This document shows, in pieces, positions 16,469 through 24,717 of a DNA stretch of 36,874 nt. The stretch is from assembly GCA_036961445.1 (NCBI GenBank), contig JBALVO010000026.1, positions 1 through 36,874 on the forward strand, in the 5' to 3' direction. The notes beneath the pieces are model-generated. The model did no database searches, had not been told where the DNA came from, and saw nothing but the letters and a program-made list of their open reading frames with translations. The DNA is from JBALVO01 sp036961445 (GTDB taxonomy: Bacteria; Pseudomonadota; Gammaproteobacteria; Pseudomonadales; Halieaceae). A program made the translations under genes and the position numbers. The first letter of the stretch is position 1. Each line of letters starts with the position of its first letter.

Positions 16469-16866
16469 GATTTCTTTCCGTAGATTTCGTCGGGCCGCTT
16501 CACCACGTCCTCGGTAGTGGCCCACTTGCCGTCATCCAGACGCTGGAAAAAGCAACTGCGACGCCCGGTATGACAAGCAATGCCGCCGACTTGTTCAACA
16601 TGCATCAGCACCGTATCTGCGTCGCAATCAATGCGTAGCTCTTTCAGTTTTTGCACGTGCCCTGATTCTTCACCCTTGCGCCATAAAGCCTGGCGCGAGC
16701 GTGACCAGTAAACAGTGCGACCTTCGTTAATGGTTAGCTGCAGAGCATCGCTGTTCATCCAGGCCAACATCAGTACTTCACCTGTTTGCCAGTCCTGGGC
16801 AATGGCGGGAATCAGGCCCTGATCGTTCCATTTGATCTGCTGCGTTAATGTGCTGACTTCAGTCAT
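16465..16866 (-). CDS. hisI: Phosphoribosyl-AMP cyclohydrolase
   Basis: 133 residues. The conserved YWSRSRQALWRKGEESG segment (about 53-69), the metal-binding DCDAD (Asp 80, 82, 84) and the zinc cysteines Cys 81, 98 and 105 (CHTGRRSC) identify HisI. It opens the adenine ring of phosphoribosyl-AMP in histidine synthesis. AGGAA lies before the ATG. It is followed by overlapping hisE and then the tat genes. Confidence 0.95.
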   Translation of the reverse strand: MTEVSTLTQQIKWNDQGLIPAIAQDWQTGEVLMLAWMNSDALQLTINEGRTVYWSRSRQALWRKGEESGHVQKLKELRIDCDADTVLMHVEQVGGIACHTGRRSCFFQRLDDGKWATTEDVVKRPDEIYGKKS

Positions 16867-16889
16867 AACAAGATTCCTGAGGGTGAAGC

Positions 16890-16898
16890 ATTATGACA
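16890..16898 (-). promoter_or_regulatory. Candidate extended -10 promoter for hisI-hisE-tat
   Basis: On the minus strand the bases read TGTCATAAT, an extended -10 (TGn plus CATAAT), in the 56-base gap between ubiB and hisI. The -35 position (TGTACC at 17-base spacing) is poor. Transcription would begin about 17 bases before the hisI start. Confidence 0.35.
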
Positions 16899-16922
16899 CA
16901 CCAGGATAAGCGGTACATAGGC

Positions 16923-18420
16923 TCAGGCGTCTCTGGACCAGAGCAAACTTAGGCCCAGCGCGGCCAGTAACCAGCTGACCAGCGGCGCGTCAGCCAATTG
17001 TTGCAGGGCGCCGGGAAATACGCTGATGACAGCTCCTGCGCAGGCGACTGCGGCAAGCAGATGACGGCGGTGCCGTCTACTTTTTTGTCGTGCTTTTAGC
17101 TGCAGATCGTCCACGCGTTGCGGTCGCAAGGTGAAACGCTGATCGGTCTCACGTGATTGCTGCAGGTTGTCCAGCATCACATCCGGAAGTTGTGGTAGTT
17201 GCTCCAGCCACGATGGTGCGTGACGCTGTAAACGTTTGAAAACGGATTGTGGCGAATAGCGCTCCTGTACCCACTCTTCCAGAAAGGGCTGCGCCGTATC
17301 CCATAAGTTGAGCTGGGGATATAACTGACGGCCCAGGCCCTCGATATTCAGCAGGGTTTTCTGCAGCAGTACCAGTGAGGGCTGAACTTCCATATCGAAA
17401 CGACTGGCAGTGCGGAACAGGTAAATTAATAACTGGCCAAAAGATATTTCGCTGATGGGTCGTTCAAAAATAGGCTCGCAAACTGCACGCAGGGCTGACT
17501 CAAAATCCTGCACGCGAGTTTCTGGCGGCACCCAACCACATTCCACATGCAGTTGTGCGACTTCACGGTAGTCGCGTCGAAAAATCCCAAGCAGGTTGCG
17601 CGCCAGGTAGTACTGGTCTGCATCGCTCAAGCTGCCGACGATGGCGCAGTCCACTGCAATNNNNNNNNNNNNNNNNNNNNNNNNNNNNNNNNNNNNNNNN
17701 NNNNNNNNNNNNNNNNNNNNNNNNNNNNNNNNNNNNNNNNNNNNNNNNNNNNNNNNNNNNTTTGCTGTTTTCGAAGTTGCGCCGCAGCTGGCTCGCATTC
17801 GCGGCTTCGCGGCCCAGGTCCAGTTCATCAAGAATGACAAGTTTGTAGTCGGACACCACTTCTACAGGACGCAAACGTCGTCCCTCGGGGAGGTACTTCG
17901 CCACCAGCCTGGCTAAAGTAAACAGCAGTGCCAGGTCCTGGCGGATAATCGGCTCAATATCCGGGCGCACCACTTTGACAACCGCCTTTTCTCCACTGTG
18001 CAGGGTTGCTGTGTGCACTTGCGCGACAGAGGCAGAGGCCATGGGCGTGGGGTCAAAACTGGCGAACAGCTCGCCTACGGGTTTGCCCAGCGCCTTTTCG
18101 ATAATCGCAATAGACTGTGCTTCCGGGAAGGGCGGCACATCGTCCTGTAACTTGGCCAATTCATCGGCAATGTCTTCGGGCAGCAGGTCGCGCCTGGTAG
18201 AGAGCATTTGCCCAAACTTGATAAATACCGGACCCAGATCTTCCAGGGCACGGCGCAGGCGCTCACCGCGAGGCAGGTCGGGCGCACTGTAAAGACGCCA
18301 GGGAGAGAGGCGCAGGGCTATCCGGGCTAACGTGGGCAGACGCTCAGTAGCAATGAACTCATCCAGCCGGTAGCGACCAATGGTTCGCAGGATGGTGGCC
18401 AGACGCAGGGTTCGTGACAT
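16923..18420 (-). CDS. ubiB: Ubiquinone biosynthesis kinase-like protein UbiB (interrupted by assembly gap)
   Basis: An ABC1/ADCK-family protein kinase-like ATPase needed for ubiquinone synthesis. The visible N-terminal part (220 codons, 18420-17761) has the family KxGQ segment FIKFGQMLSTRRDLLP and the Ala-rich nucleotide loop ASASVAQVH. After the gap come 245 codons from IAVDCAIVG to two C-terminal transmembrane helices. The missing part should include the catalytic DMHPGN-type segment. By comparison with E. coli UbiB (546 residues) about 83 codons are missing, near 250 bases. The two halves are in different frames across 100 Ns, so the N run is a placeholder rather than a real length. Not a real pseudogene as far as can be seen. 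It follows ubiJ by 4 bases. Confidence 0.9.
17661..17760. other. Assembly gap of 100 Ns
   Basis: Exactly 100 N characters lie inside ubiB. The flanking codons end and start cleanly on each side, so an intact gene requires a true gap length divisible by three; 100 is not. The likely missing length is near 250 bases. Confidence 0.97.
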
Positions 18421-18424
18421 GCCT

Positions 18425-19066
18425 TTAGCCCCGCAACTTTTGCAGGCGTTGGCGCAGGCGACCTGCTCGTGATTGCAGTCGCTCTACCCGCAATCCCAGT
18501 TCCTGTACATCTTTGTAGAAATCTTCCAGTTCGAGACGCGGTGGGCTTAGCCTGGCCTCCTCATGAATAAACTCGTCGAGTTGCCGGGCCAGGTTGCTCG
18601 ATGCCTGTTTGCCCCAGGTGAAAGCGCCGCGTAACACTTGCGCTACCTGATGGCCGGCCACATCGCCCAGAGTAGCGACCAGCGGCGCTTCCCAGTCCAT
18701 ATCCAGTGCCGCCAAAATTTTCTGTAGCTCGATCAATGGCGCGCTGTCACCCTCCAGCTCCAGTCGGCCATTGATCAGGGTGGCAGTGGGGTCTTTTGAC
18801 GCGGCTAGTTGGGTAAAGTCGGAAGCTTCTCCGCGCACACTGGTGGTGACCGGGCCGTCGTAGATGCCCATGAGGCGAATACCATTGCTGTCCGGTTGCA
18901 GATAAATATCCAGGGGCGGGGTAGTGCAATGCAGCGCAAATACGTAGTCGTCCAGTTGCGCCAGTTCGGCTCTACTACCAGGGGCCAATTCAAGCGCACG
19001 GTTCAGTGCGGTCTCCAACGCGGCCACAGCCGCTGTGTGCACTGTGGGGTTGATGCCTGCTGTCAT
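18425..19066 (-). CDS. ubiJ: Ubiquinone biosynthesis accessory factor UbiJ (SCP2 domain)
   Basis: 213 residues. The N-terminal half is an SCP2-type lipid-binding domain (about 10-110), with the typical ending NGRLELEGDSAPL. The C-terminal half is helical with a likely coiled coil (DVQELGLRVERLQSRAGRLR). UbiJ binds ubiquinone intermediates in the soluble Ubi complex. The position between ubiE and ubiB, one base after the ubiE stop, is the E. coli arrangement and decides the identification, since sequence conservation in this family is low. Confidence 0.9.
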   Translation of the reverse strand: MTAGINPTVHTAAVAALETALNRALELAPGSRAELAQLDDYVFALHCTTPPLDIYLQPDSNGIRLMGIYDGPVTTSVRGEASDFTQLAASKDPTATLINGRLELEGDSAPLIELQKILAALDMDWEAPLVATLGDVAGHQVAQVLRGAFTWGKQASSNLARQLDEFIHEEARLSPPRLELEDFYKDVQELGLRVERLQSRAGRLRQRLQKLRG

Positions 19067-19067
19067 T

Positions 19068-19817
19068 TCAGCTCTTGACGCCTTTGTGCAATGCCACGAC
19101 GCCTCCGGTCATGTTGTGGTATTCGCAGCGTTCAAAGCCGGCGTCTTCCATCATTGTTTTCAGGGTGTCCTGGTCGGGGTGCATCCGTATGGATTCTGCC
19201 AGGTATTGGTAGCTGTCGGCATCGTTGGCTACCAATCGCCCCATCAGCGGCAATAACCGGAAGGAATATGTATCGTAAGCTTTGCTCAATAACTGGTTTT
19301 CTGGCTTGGAAAATTCCAGCACCAGCAGGCGACCGCCAGGCTTGAGTACGCGCAACATGGAGCGCAGCGCAGTATCCTTGTCGGTGACATTACGCAGACC
19401 AAAGGCAATGGTAATACAGTCAAAACTGTCATCGGGGAAAGGCAGGTACTGGGCATCTGCCTGAACAAATTCAAGATTGGCCTGGCGGCCGTTGTCCAGT
19501 AGTTTGTCACGGCCCACTTGCAACATGGATTCGTTGATGTCGGCCAGAACTACGCGTCCTTCCGGACCTACGATATCCGCAAAACGGGCCGCCAGGTCGC
19601 CGGTTCCTCCGGCAATGTCCAGTACGGAATTACCCTTGCGCACGCCGCTCAGTTCAATAGTGAAGCGCTTCCAAATACGGTGGATACCACCGGACATAAG
19701 GTCGTTCATCAAGTCATAGCGCGAAGCCACGGAGTGGAATACATCGGCTACCATGCCGGCCTTGGCATCTTTGTCGACTTCTTTGTAGCCGAAGTGTGTT
19801 GTGTCTTTGTCGCTCAT
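19068..19817 (-). CDS. ubiE: Ubiquinone/menaquinone biosynthesis C-methyltransferase UbiE
   Basis: 249-residue SAM-dependent methyltransferase. It starts MSDKDTTHFGYKEV, then has the family VFHSVASRYDLMNDLMSGG stretch (about 26-44), SAM motif VLDIAGGTGDLA, and ITIAFGLRNVTD. It adds the C-methyl group to the benzoquinol ring in ubiquinone synthesis. GGAGG lies 4 bases before the ATG. First gene of ubiE-ubiJ-ubiB. Confidence 0.97.
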   Translation of the reverse strand: MSDKDTTHFGYKEVDKDAKAGMVADVFHSVASRYDLMNDLMSGGIHRIWKRFTIELSGVRKGNSVLDIAGGTGDLAARFADIVGPEGRVVLADINESMLQVGRDKLLDNGRQANLEFVQADAQYLPFPDDSFDCITIAFGLRNVTDKDTALRSMLRVLKPGGRLLVLEFSKPENQLLSKAYDTYSFRLLPLMGRLVANDADSYQYLAESIRMHPDQDTLKTMMEDAGFERCEYHNMTGGVVALHKGVKS

Positions 19818-19849
19818 AGGGCCTCCGCCCGAACACCGTTTAGCGCGGT

Positions 19850-19878
19850 ATTGTAACGCGATGTGCGCGTCCGGTCAG
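19850..19878 (-). promoter_or_regulatory. Candidate sigma-70 promoter for ubiEJB
   Basis: Minus strand CTGACC (19878-19873), a 17-base spacer, then TACAAT (19855-19850), ending 32 bases before the ubiE start, within the 94-base gap after the DUF971 gene. The -10 is good and the -35 moderate. Confidence 0.45.
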
Positions 19879-19911
19879 GTCGGTGCATACCAATGGGGAA
19901 ATAGGGCCGTA

Positions 19912-20301
19912 TTATAGGCCCAGCTTTAGTACCTGAACATCGGGATCACGGCTGGCGCCGGCCTGTGTCAGGCGCTCCAGGTAGTCCTGCCAGCGTGGCT
20001 GTTGCTCTACACAGAGTTGGTACAGATAAGGCCAGGAATACAGGCCGGTGTCATGGCCGTCATCGAAGACCAGTTGCAGGGCATAATTCCCCACCGGCTT
20101 GATCGCGCTGATGCCGACACCAATCTTGCCGGTTTGCAGCACTTCCTGGCCGGGTCCGTGACCACCAACTTCGGCAGATGGGGAGTAGACGCGCAAGTAT
20201 TCGCAGCTCAGTGAGTAGCGCTCACCGCCGGGGTACTCCAGTTCCAGTTCTCTGGAGCGAGTACGGAGCCGGATGTCCAGCGGTCGCTCTTGTTCAGACA
20301 T
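19912..20301 (-). CDS. DUF971 (gamma-butyrobetaine-hydroxylase-like N-terminal domain) protein
   Basis: 129 residues. DIRLRTRSRELELEY and the SCEYLRVYSPSAEV segment, then VGNYALQLVFDDGHDTGLYSW, match the DUF971 family. The aromatic HDTGLYSWPYLY pattern is the family hallmark. Some members of the fold bind zinc or iron-sulfur clusters, but the usual cysteine ligands are not obvious here. Function is unknown. It follows hslU by 14 bases, an arrangement also seen in pseudomonads, so it is probably transcribed with hslVU. Confidence 0.88.
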   Translation of the reverse strand: MSEQERPLDIRLRTRSRELELEYPGGERYSLSCEYLRVYSPSAEVGGHGPGQEVLQTGKIGVGISAIKPVGNYALQLVFDDGHDTGLYSWPYLYQLCVEQQPRWQDYLERLTQAGASRDPDVQVLKLGL

Positions 20302-20315
20302 AGTTGCTTCCAGTG

Positions 20316-21638
20316 CTACAGGATAAATCGGGACAGGTCATCGTCCATGCTCAGCGCCTGTAATTGCGAGTCCACGTAAGCGGCATCAACCAGCAGGGGT
20401 TTGTTCTGCACACCGGCATCGGCAGCGCTGAAGGAGGTTTCTTCCAGCAGACGTTCCATTACGGTATGCAAGCGCCGCGCGCCGATGTTCTCGGTCTTCT
20501 CGTTTACATGCCAGGCGGTTTCGGCAATGCGGCTTAGCCCGTCCTGGCTGAACTCAACCTGCAACCCCTCGGTCGCGAGCAGGGCCTGGTATTGCTCGGT
20601 CAGTGAGGCATTGGGTTCGGTCAATATCCGCTCAAAGTCATGAGCGCTCAATGAAGATAATTCGACGCGGATAGGTAGGCGGCCCTGCAGTTCGGGGATC
20701 AGGTCTGAGGGTTTGGCCAGGTGGAAAGCGCCGGAGGCGATAAACAGGATGTGGTCGGTTTTGATCATGCCGTGTTTGGTGCTGACGGTGGAGCCCTCTA
20801 TCAGCGGCAGTAAATCACGTTGCACGCCTTCACGTGACACATCGGCTCCGGCACCTTCGGCGCGCTTGGCGACCTTGTCCAGTTCATCGAGGAAAACAAT
20901 GCCGTTCTGTTCTGCCGCCGCTACCGCTTTTTGTTTGAGCTCTTCTTCGTTGACCATTTTTGCGGCTTCTTCATCGCATAAAGCCTCAAACGCCGCCTTG
21001 ACTGGCATTTTCTGGGTTTTGCTCTGTTGGCGTGACATGTTGGAGAACATGCTTTGCAGCTGATTGGTCATTTCCTCCATGCCCGGAGGCGCCATGATCT
21101 CCATGCCCGGGGCACTGGCAGTGATCTCTACTTCGATTTCCTTGTCGTCGAGATCGCCTTCGCGCAGTTTTTTACGCAGCAACTGGCGGGTGGAGGTGGA
21201 TGTGGCGGCTTCCGCGTCGCGGGCAGGAGGCAGGAGAATATCCAGAACCCGCTCTTCAGCAGCTTCTTCTGCCCGAAAACGCACTCTGGTGACTTCCTGT
21301 TCGCGATACATTTTTATTGCCACATCGACCAGGTCGCGAATAATGGACTCTACATCTCGGCCCACATAGCCCACTTCAGTAAACTTGGTGGCTTCTACTT
21401 TGACAAACGGCGCGTTTGCCAGTTTGGCCAGGCGGCGTGCGATTTCGGTTTTCCCCACACCAGTAGGGCCTATCATCAGGATGTTTTTCGGGGTGATTTC
21501 TGCGCGCAGTTCTTCGGGCAGCTGCATGCGCCGCCAGCGATTGCGCAGTGCAATGGCAACCGCACGCTTAGCCTCGTCCTGGCCGATAATGTGCTGGTCG
21601 AGTTCGTGTACGATCTCGCGGGGGGTCATATTCGACAT
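20316..21638 (-). CDS. hslU: ATP-dependent protease ATPase subunit HslU
   Basis: 440 residues. Walker A GPTGVGKT at 57-64, Walker B FLDELDK near 248, the I-domain between them (about 110-240, with a Met/Gly-rich APGMEIMAPPGMEEM stretch), and the C-terminal LSRFIL tail that docks into HslV. HslU is the AAA+ unfoldase that feeds substrates into HslV in the cytoplasm. Starts 8 bases after the hslV stop; sigma-32-type control is likely from the upstream promoter. Confidence 0.98.
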   Translation of the reverse strand: MSNMTPREIVHELDQHIIGQDEAKRAVAIALRNRWRRMQLPEELRAEITPKNILMIGPTGVGKTEIARRLAKLANAPFVKVEATKFTEVGYVGRDVESIIRDLVDVAIKMYREQEVTRVRFRAEEAAEERVLDILLPPARDAEAATSTSTRQLLRKKLREGDLDDKEIEVEITASAPGMEIMAPPGMEEMTNQLQSMFSNMSRQQSKTQKMPVKAAFEALCDEEAAKMVNEEELKQKAVAAAEQNGIVFLDELDKVAKRAEGAGADVSREGVQRDLLPLIEGSTVSTKHGMIKTDHILFIASGAFHLAKPSDLIPELQGRLPIRVELSSLSAHDFERILTEPNASLTEQYQALLATEGLQVEFSQDGLSRIAETAWHVNEKTENIGARRLHTVMERLLEETSFSAADAGVQNKPLLVDAAYVDSQLQALSMDDDLSRFIL

Positions 21639-21646
21639 GGTTTGGC

Positions 21647-22186
21647 CTAAAAATCCAGTTGTTCTATGGTTTGGTTGTGGTTGGTATAAATACAGATGTC
21701 ACCGGCGATTCCCAGTGCTTTTTGTACGATGGTAGGGGCATCCAGTTCGGTGTTATCAAGCAGCGCGCGTGCAGCGGACTGGGCAAAGGGTCCACCGGAG
21801 CCGATGGCGATCAGGTTGTCCTCCGGCTCTATGACATCGCCGTTGCCGGTAATTATCAGGGAAGTGTCCTTGTCCGCCACCGCCAACAGGGCCTCGAGTT
21901 GACGCAGGGCGCGCTCGGTGCGCCAGGCCTTGGCCAGCTCTACGGCGGCTCGCACCAGGTGTCCCTGGTGCTTGTCCAATTGCGCCTCAAATAATTCAAA
22001 CAAGGTGAACGCGTCTGCGGTGCCACCGGCAAAGCCTGCCAACACCTGATCCCGATAGAGCCGCCGGACCTTGCGTGCATTGCCCTTCATCACCGTATTG
22101 CCCATGGACACCTGTCCGTCTCCGCCAATGACTACGCTGTTGCCGCGGCGCACCGAAAGAATGGTGGTACCTCTGAATTGTTCCAA
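21647..22186 (-). CDS. hslV: ATP-dependent protease proteolytic subunit HslV
   Basis: 179 residues of the proteasome-like threonine protease family. The N-terminus MEQFRG precedes TTILSVRRG; the mature catalytic residue is Thr 7, so a six-residue propeptide would be removed. IGGDGQVSMGNTVMKGNARKVRRLY and the LAGFAGGTADAFTLFE stretches are typical. The start codon is TTG at 22186, chosen because AAGGAG sits 7 bases upstream and no ATG is nearby in frame. It forms the HslVU protease with HslU, and a sigma-32-like promoter lies just upstream. Confidence 0.97.
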   Translation of the reverse strand: MEQFRGTTILSVRRGNSVVIGGDGQVSMGNTVMKGNARKVRRLYRDQVLAGFAGGTADAFTLFELFEAQLDKHQGHLVRAAVELAKAWRTERALRQLEALLAVADKDTSLIITGNGDVIEPEDNLIAIGSGGPFAQSAARALLDNTELDAPTIVQKALGIAGDICIYTNHNQTIEQLDF

Positions 22187-22193
22187 GATGGGT

Positions 22194-22199
22194 CTCCTT
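22194..22199 (-). promoter_or_regulatory. Ribosome binding site setting the TTG start of hslV
   Basis: Minus strand AAGGAG, with 7 bases to the TTG at 22186. It is the best site in the leader and supports translation from the rare start codon. Confidence 0.7.
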
Positions 22200-22211
22200 G
22201 CAGTCTGGCTG

Positions 22212-22240
22212 ATATGGGGGGCAGAGCCACAAATTTCAAG
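22212..22240 (-). promoter_or_regulatory. Sigma-32 (heat shock) type promoter for hslVU
   Basis: Minus strand CTTGAA (22240-22235), a 15-base spacer, then CCCCATAT (22219-22212). This matches the RpoH consensus CTTGAA...CCCCATnT and sits 25 bases before the hslV start. HslVU is a heat-shock protease in E. coli, so the match is biologically sensible. Confidence 0.75.
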
Positions 22241-22265
22241 TGACGGCCTGGGTATTTGCCCCGTG

Positions 22266-22868
22266 TCAGGGTTTACTGCGTTTTAGCAGCAGAGTGTCAA
22301 TATTCTGGTTGGCGGTCAGGCTGCGGGCCTTGGCCATTGTTGAGTGGGTAGCGAAGGGGCCGAGATAGACCCGATACCAGCGTCCATTATCGCCGCTGGT
22401 CTCCTCGACCTGAGGTTCCAGTCCCAGCAATAACAGCTCTGCCCGACGTCGATCAGCATCATCACGCTGGCGGAAAGATCCGGCTTGCAGTAAATAGAAC
22501 TCGGTGGCTGTGTTGTTGCTCGCGGGCTTGGTCACCGCGGGCGCAGGTTCGACATCGGGATCTACTTCCATGGTTTGACCCGGCAGCATGGTGTAGAAGT
22601 CAAAGCGTGGCTTGGGCGGCGCCGCTTTTGCCTGGATCCCGCTTTGCGGCTCCTGTGCTGAGCCGTCGGTGGTGGTGGGCAGGGTGCCCAGATAGAGCAA
22701 AAAACTGAGAAAAGCACCGCTTAGTACGCCGGCGCTGTACCAGCGCCAGCCGTTAGCCGAAGATTTTGGTGACTGTTTGCTAGCGGATCTGCGCGCCGGC
22801 TGCTTCTTGCGCGCTGCTGCGCTCTTGCTGCCAGCGCCCTGTTTGCGTTTGGCGAAGTCCCGCGGCAT
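22266..22868 (-). CDS. SPOR-domain cell-division-type membrane protein (FtsN-like)
   Basis: 200 residues. A short basic cytoplasmic N-terminus (Lys/Arg-rich, about 1-40), one transmembrane helix (about 43-63, WYSAGVLSGAFLSFLLYLG), a Pro-rich periplasmic linker, and a C-terminal SPOR domain (about 122-198, YLLQAGSFRQRDDADRRRAELLLLG). SPOR domains bind denuded peptidoglycan at the septum. The topology is that of FtsN, and the argS-SPOR-hslV order occurs in pseudomonads. It starts 3 bases after the argS stop. Confidence 0.88.
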   Translation of the reverse strand: MPRDFAKRKQGAGSKSAAARKKQPARRSASKQSPKSSANGWRWYSAGVLSGAFLSFLLYLGTLPTTTDGSAQEPQSGIQAKAAPPKPRFDFYTMLPGQTMEVDPDVEPAPAVTKPASNNTATEFYLLQAGSFRQRDDADRRRAELLLLGLEPQVEETSGDNGRWYRVYLGPFATHSTMAKARSLTANQNIDTLLLKRSKP

Positions 22869-22871
22869 GGT

Positions 22872-24557
22872 CTACATGACCTCCGGCGCAGAGACGCCCA
22901 GTATGGCCAGACCGTTCGCCAGCACCTGTCGTACAGCCGCACTTAATGCCAGGCGAGCATCCCGCAGCGGTTGATCTGCCACCAGCATCTTGTTGGCGTT
23001 GTACCAAGTGTGAAAATCACCAGCCAGTTCGCGCAGATAGGTGGCTACCGTATGTGGTTCGCTGCTTCCGGCGGCGCTGGATATTATTTCCGGATATTGG
23101 TCCAGACGACGCAGCAGGGACTTTTCATGTTCCTGAACCAGCTGGTCCAGGTGTTGTAAGGCGGTTTCTGCCTGCCACTGCCAGCCGTGCTCTGCCAGTT
23201 TGCGCATAACACTGCAGACCCTGGCATGAGCATACTGTATGTAGTACACCGGATTGTCGTTGCTCTGCGACAGGGCCAGGTCTATATCAAACGTCAGTTG
23301 TGAGCTGGATCCTCTGGCAACCAGAAAATAGCGGGTGGCGTCGCGGCCAACTTCGTCTATCAGGTCACGCAGGGTGACGTAGCTACCAGCACGCTTGGAC
23401 AGTTTCACCTCCTGCCCATCGCGCATAACCGTAACCATCTGGTGCAGCACGTAGTCAGGCCATCCCTGGGGGATGCCGTATTCCAGTGCCTGAAGCCCTG
23501 CGCGAACCCGTGTCACTGTGCTGTGATGGTCTGCGCCCTGCTCATTGATGACGCGCTCGAAGCCGCGGCGCCATTTGTTTAGATGGTAGGCTACATCCGG
23601 TAAAAAATAGGTGTAGCCGCCCTCACTCTTGCGCATAACCCGGTCTTTATCGTCACCAAAGTCGGTGGTACGCAACCACAGGGCACCGTCTTTCTCATAA
23701 GTGTGACCCTGCGCGATCAGGCGCTGCACGGTGGCGTCCACCTCGCCTTCCTGGTACAGCGAGGACTCCAGAAAATACCTATCAAAGTGCACGGCAAAGG
23801 CCTTCAGGTCCAGATCCTGCTCGCTGCGCAAATACGCCACGGCGAACCTGCGAATATCTTCCAGGTTTTCGGGGTCGCCAGAGCCAGTCATATGCTGGTC
23901 CTGGGCATCTACATGGTCACCCTGCAAATAGGCCTGGGCAAGTTCGGTAATATAGTCGCCGCGGTAGCCATCTGCTGGCCACGAGGGATCATCCGGTTGC
24001 TGCCCCTTGCAGCGCGCTTGTACCGACAGGGCCAGATTGTCGATTTGCGCACCGGCATCGTTGTAATAAAACTCGCTGGAAACCTCCCAGCCGGTGGCCG
24101 TTAGCAGGCGGCAGAGACTGTCTCCCACCGCAGCACCGCGACCGTGGCCAACGTGCAATGGCCCGGTGGGGTTGGCCGAGACAAACTCAACCTGGACCTT
24201 GCGACCCTGACCTGTATTGCAGGTGCCAAAAGCTTCCCCTTGCTGCAGGATGTTAGTTACTACTGCCTGGTTGCTGTTGTCAGACAAGAAAAAGTTAATG
24301 AACCCGGGGCCCGCTATTTCGGTGCGCTGCACCAAAGGTGTAGCGGGCAAGGCGTTGCAAATCAGTCCGGCCAGTTCACGTGGATTCATGCGCGCGGGCT
24401 TGGCCAGCGTCAGGGCAATATTACTGGCCAGATCGCCATGACTGCTGTCACGGGTTCGATCTATCTGTATCTGTGGCACGATGTCGTCGGGCAATTGGCC
24501 CTGTGCAACCAGCGAATCCAGAGCGTGATGGATAAGCCGGGTAAGTTCTTCCTTCAT
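22872..24557 (-). CDS. argS: Arginyl-tRNA synthetase
   Basis: 561 residues of class I synthetase. The HIGH-type motif is HVGH (about 135-138) in SANPTGPLHVGHGRG, and the KMSKS-type motif is KLSKRAG (near 385-391). The N-terminal Add1 domain and the C-terminal anticodon-binding helical domain (DALRP-type ending) complete the family plan; E. coli ArgS is 577. It charges tRNA-Arg in the cytoplasm. The SPOR gene follows 3 bases after. Confidence 0.97.
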   Translation of the reverse strand: MKEELTRLIHHALDSLVAQGQLPDDIVPQIQIDRTRDSSHGDLASNIALTLAKPARMNPRELAGLICNALPATPLVQRTEIAGPGFINFFLSDNSNQAVVTNILQQGEAFGTCNTGQGRKVQVEFVSANPTGPLHVGHGRGAAVGDSLCRLLTATGWEVSSEFYYNDAGAQIDNLALSVQARCKGQQPDDPSWPADGYRGDYITELAQAYLQGDHVDAQDQHMTGSGDPENLEDIRRFAVAYLRSEQDLDLKAFAVHFDRYFLESSLYQEGEVDATVQRLIAQGHTYEKDGALWLRTTDFGDDKDRVMRKSEGGYTYFLPDVAYHLNKWRRGFERVINEQGADHHSTVTRVRAGLQALEYGIPQGWPDYVLHQMVTVMRDGQEVKLSKRAGSYVTLRDLIDEVGRDATRYFLVARGSSSQLTFDIDLALSQSNDNPVYYIQYAHARVCSVMRKLAEHGWQWQAETALQHLDQLVQEHEKSLLRRLDQYPEIISSAAGSSEPHTVATYLRELAGDFHTWYNANKMLVADQPLRDARLALSAAVRQVLANGLAILGVSAPEVM

Positions 24558-24620
24558 GTTGAGAGGGTATACCTGATTTGCTTCAATGGGTTACCGGGTC
24601 TATGCAGCCTGGCGCCGCAT

Positions 24621-24649
24621 ATTATCCTCATAACTGGGCTCGATGACCA
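24621..24649 (-). promoter_or_regulatory. Candidate promoter for argS
   Basis: Minus strand TGGTCA (24649-24644), 17 bases, then GATAAT (24626-24621), in the 160-base gap between priA and argS. The -35 is weak, so this is only a candidate. Confidence 0.3.
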
Positions 24650-24717
24650 GTGAAGATGACGGCTAACAAATGGCAATTGCTGCAAGAAATGAATTTGCTC
24701 GCACAGTGGTGTCAGAC

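Noticed and set aside
17547..17916. Plus-strand open frames running through the N gap
   Set aside because: They exist only because Ns hide stop codons; they are opposite ubiB.
16923..18420. Reading ubiB as two genes or as a pseudogene
   Set aside because: The break coincides exactly with 100 Ns, and both halves match continuous parts of one family of expected length.
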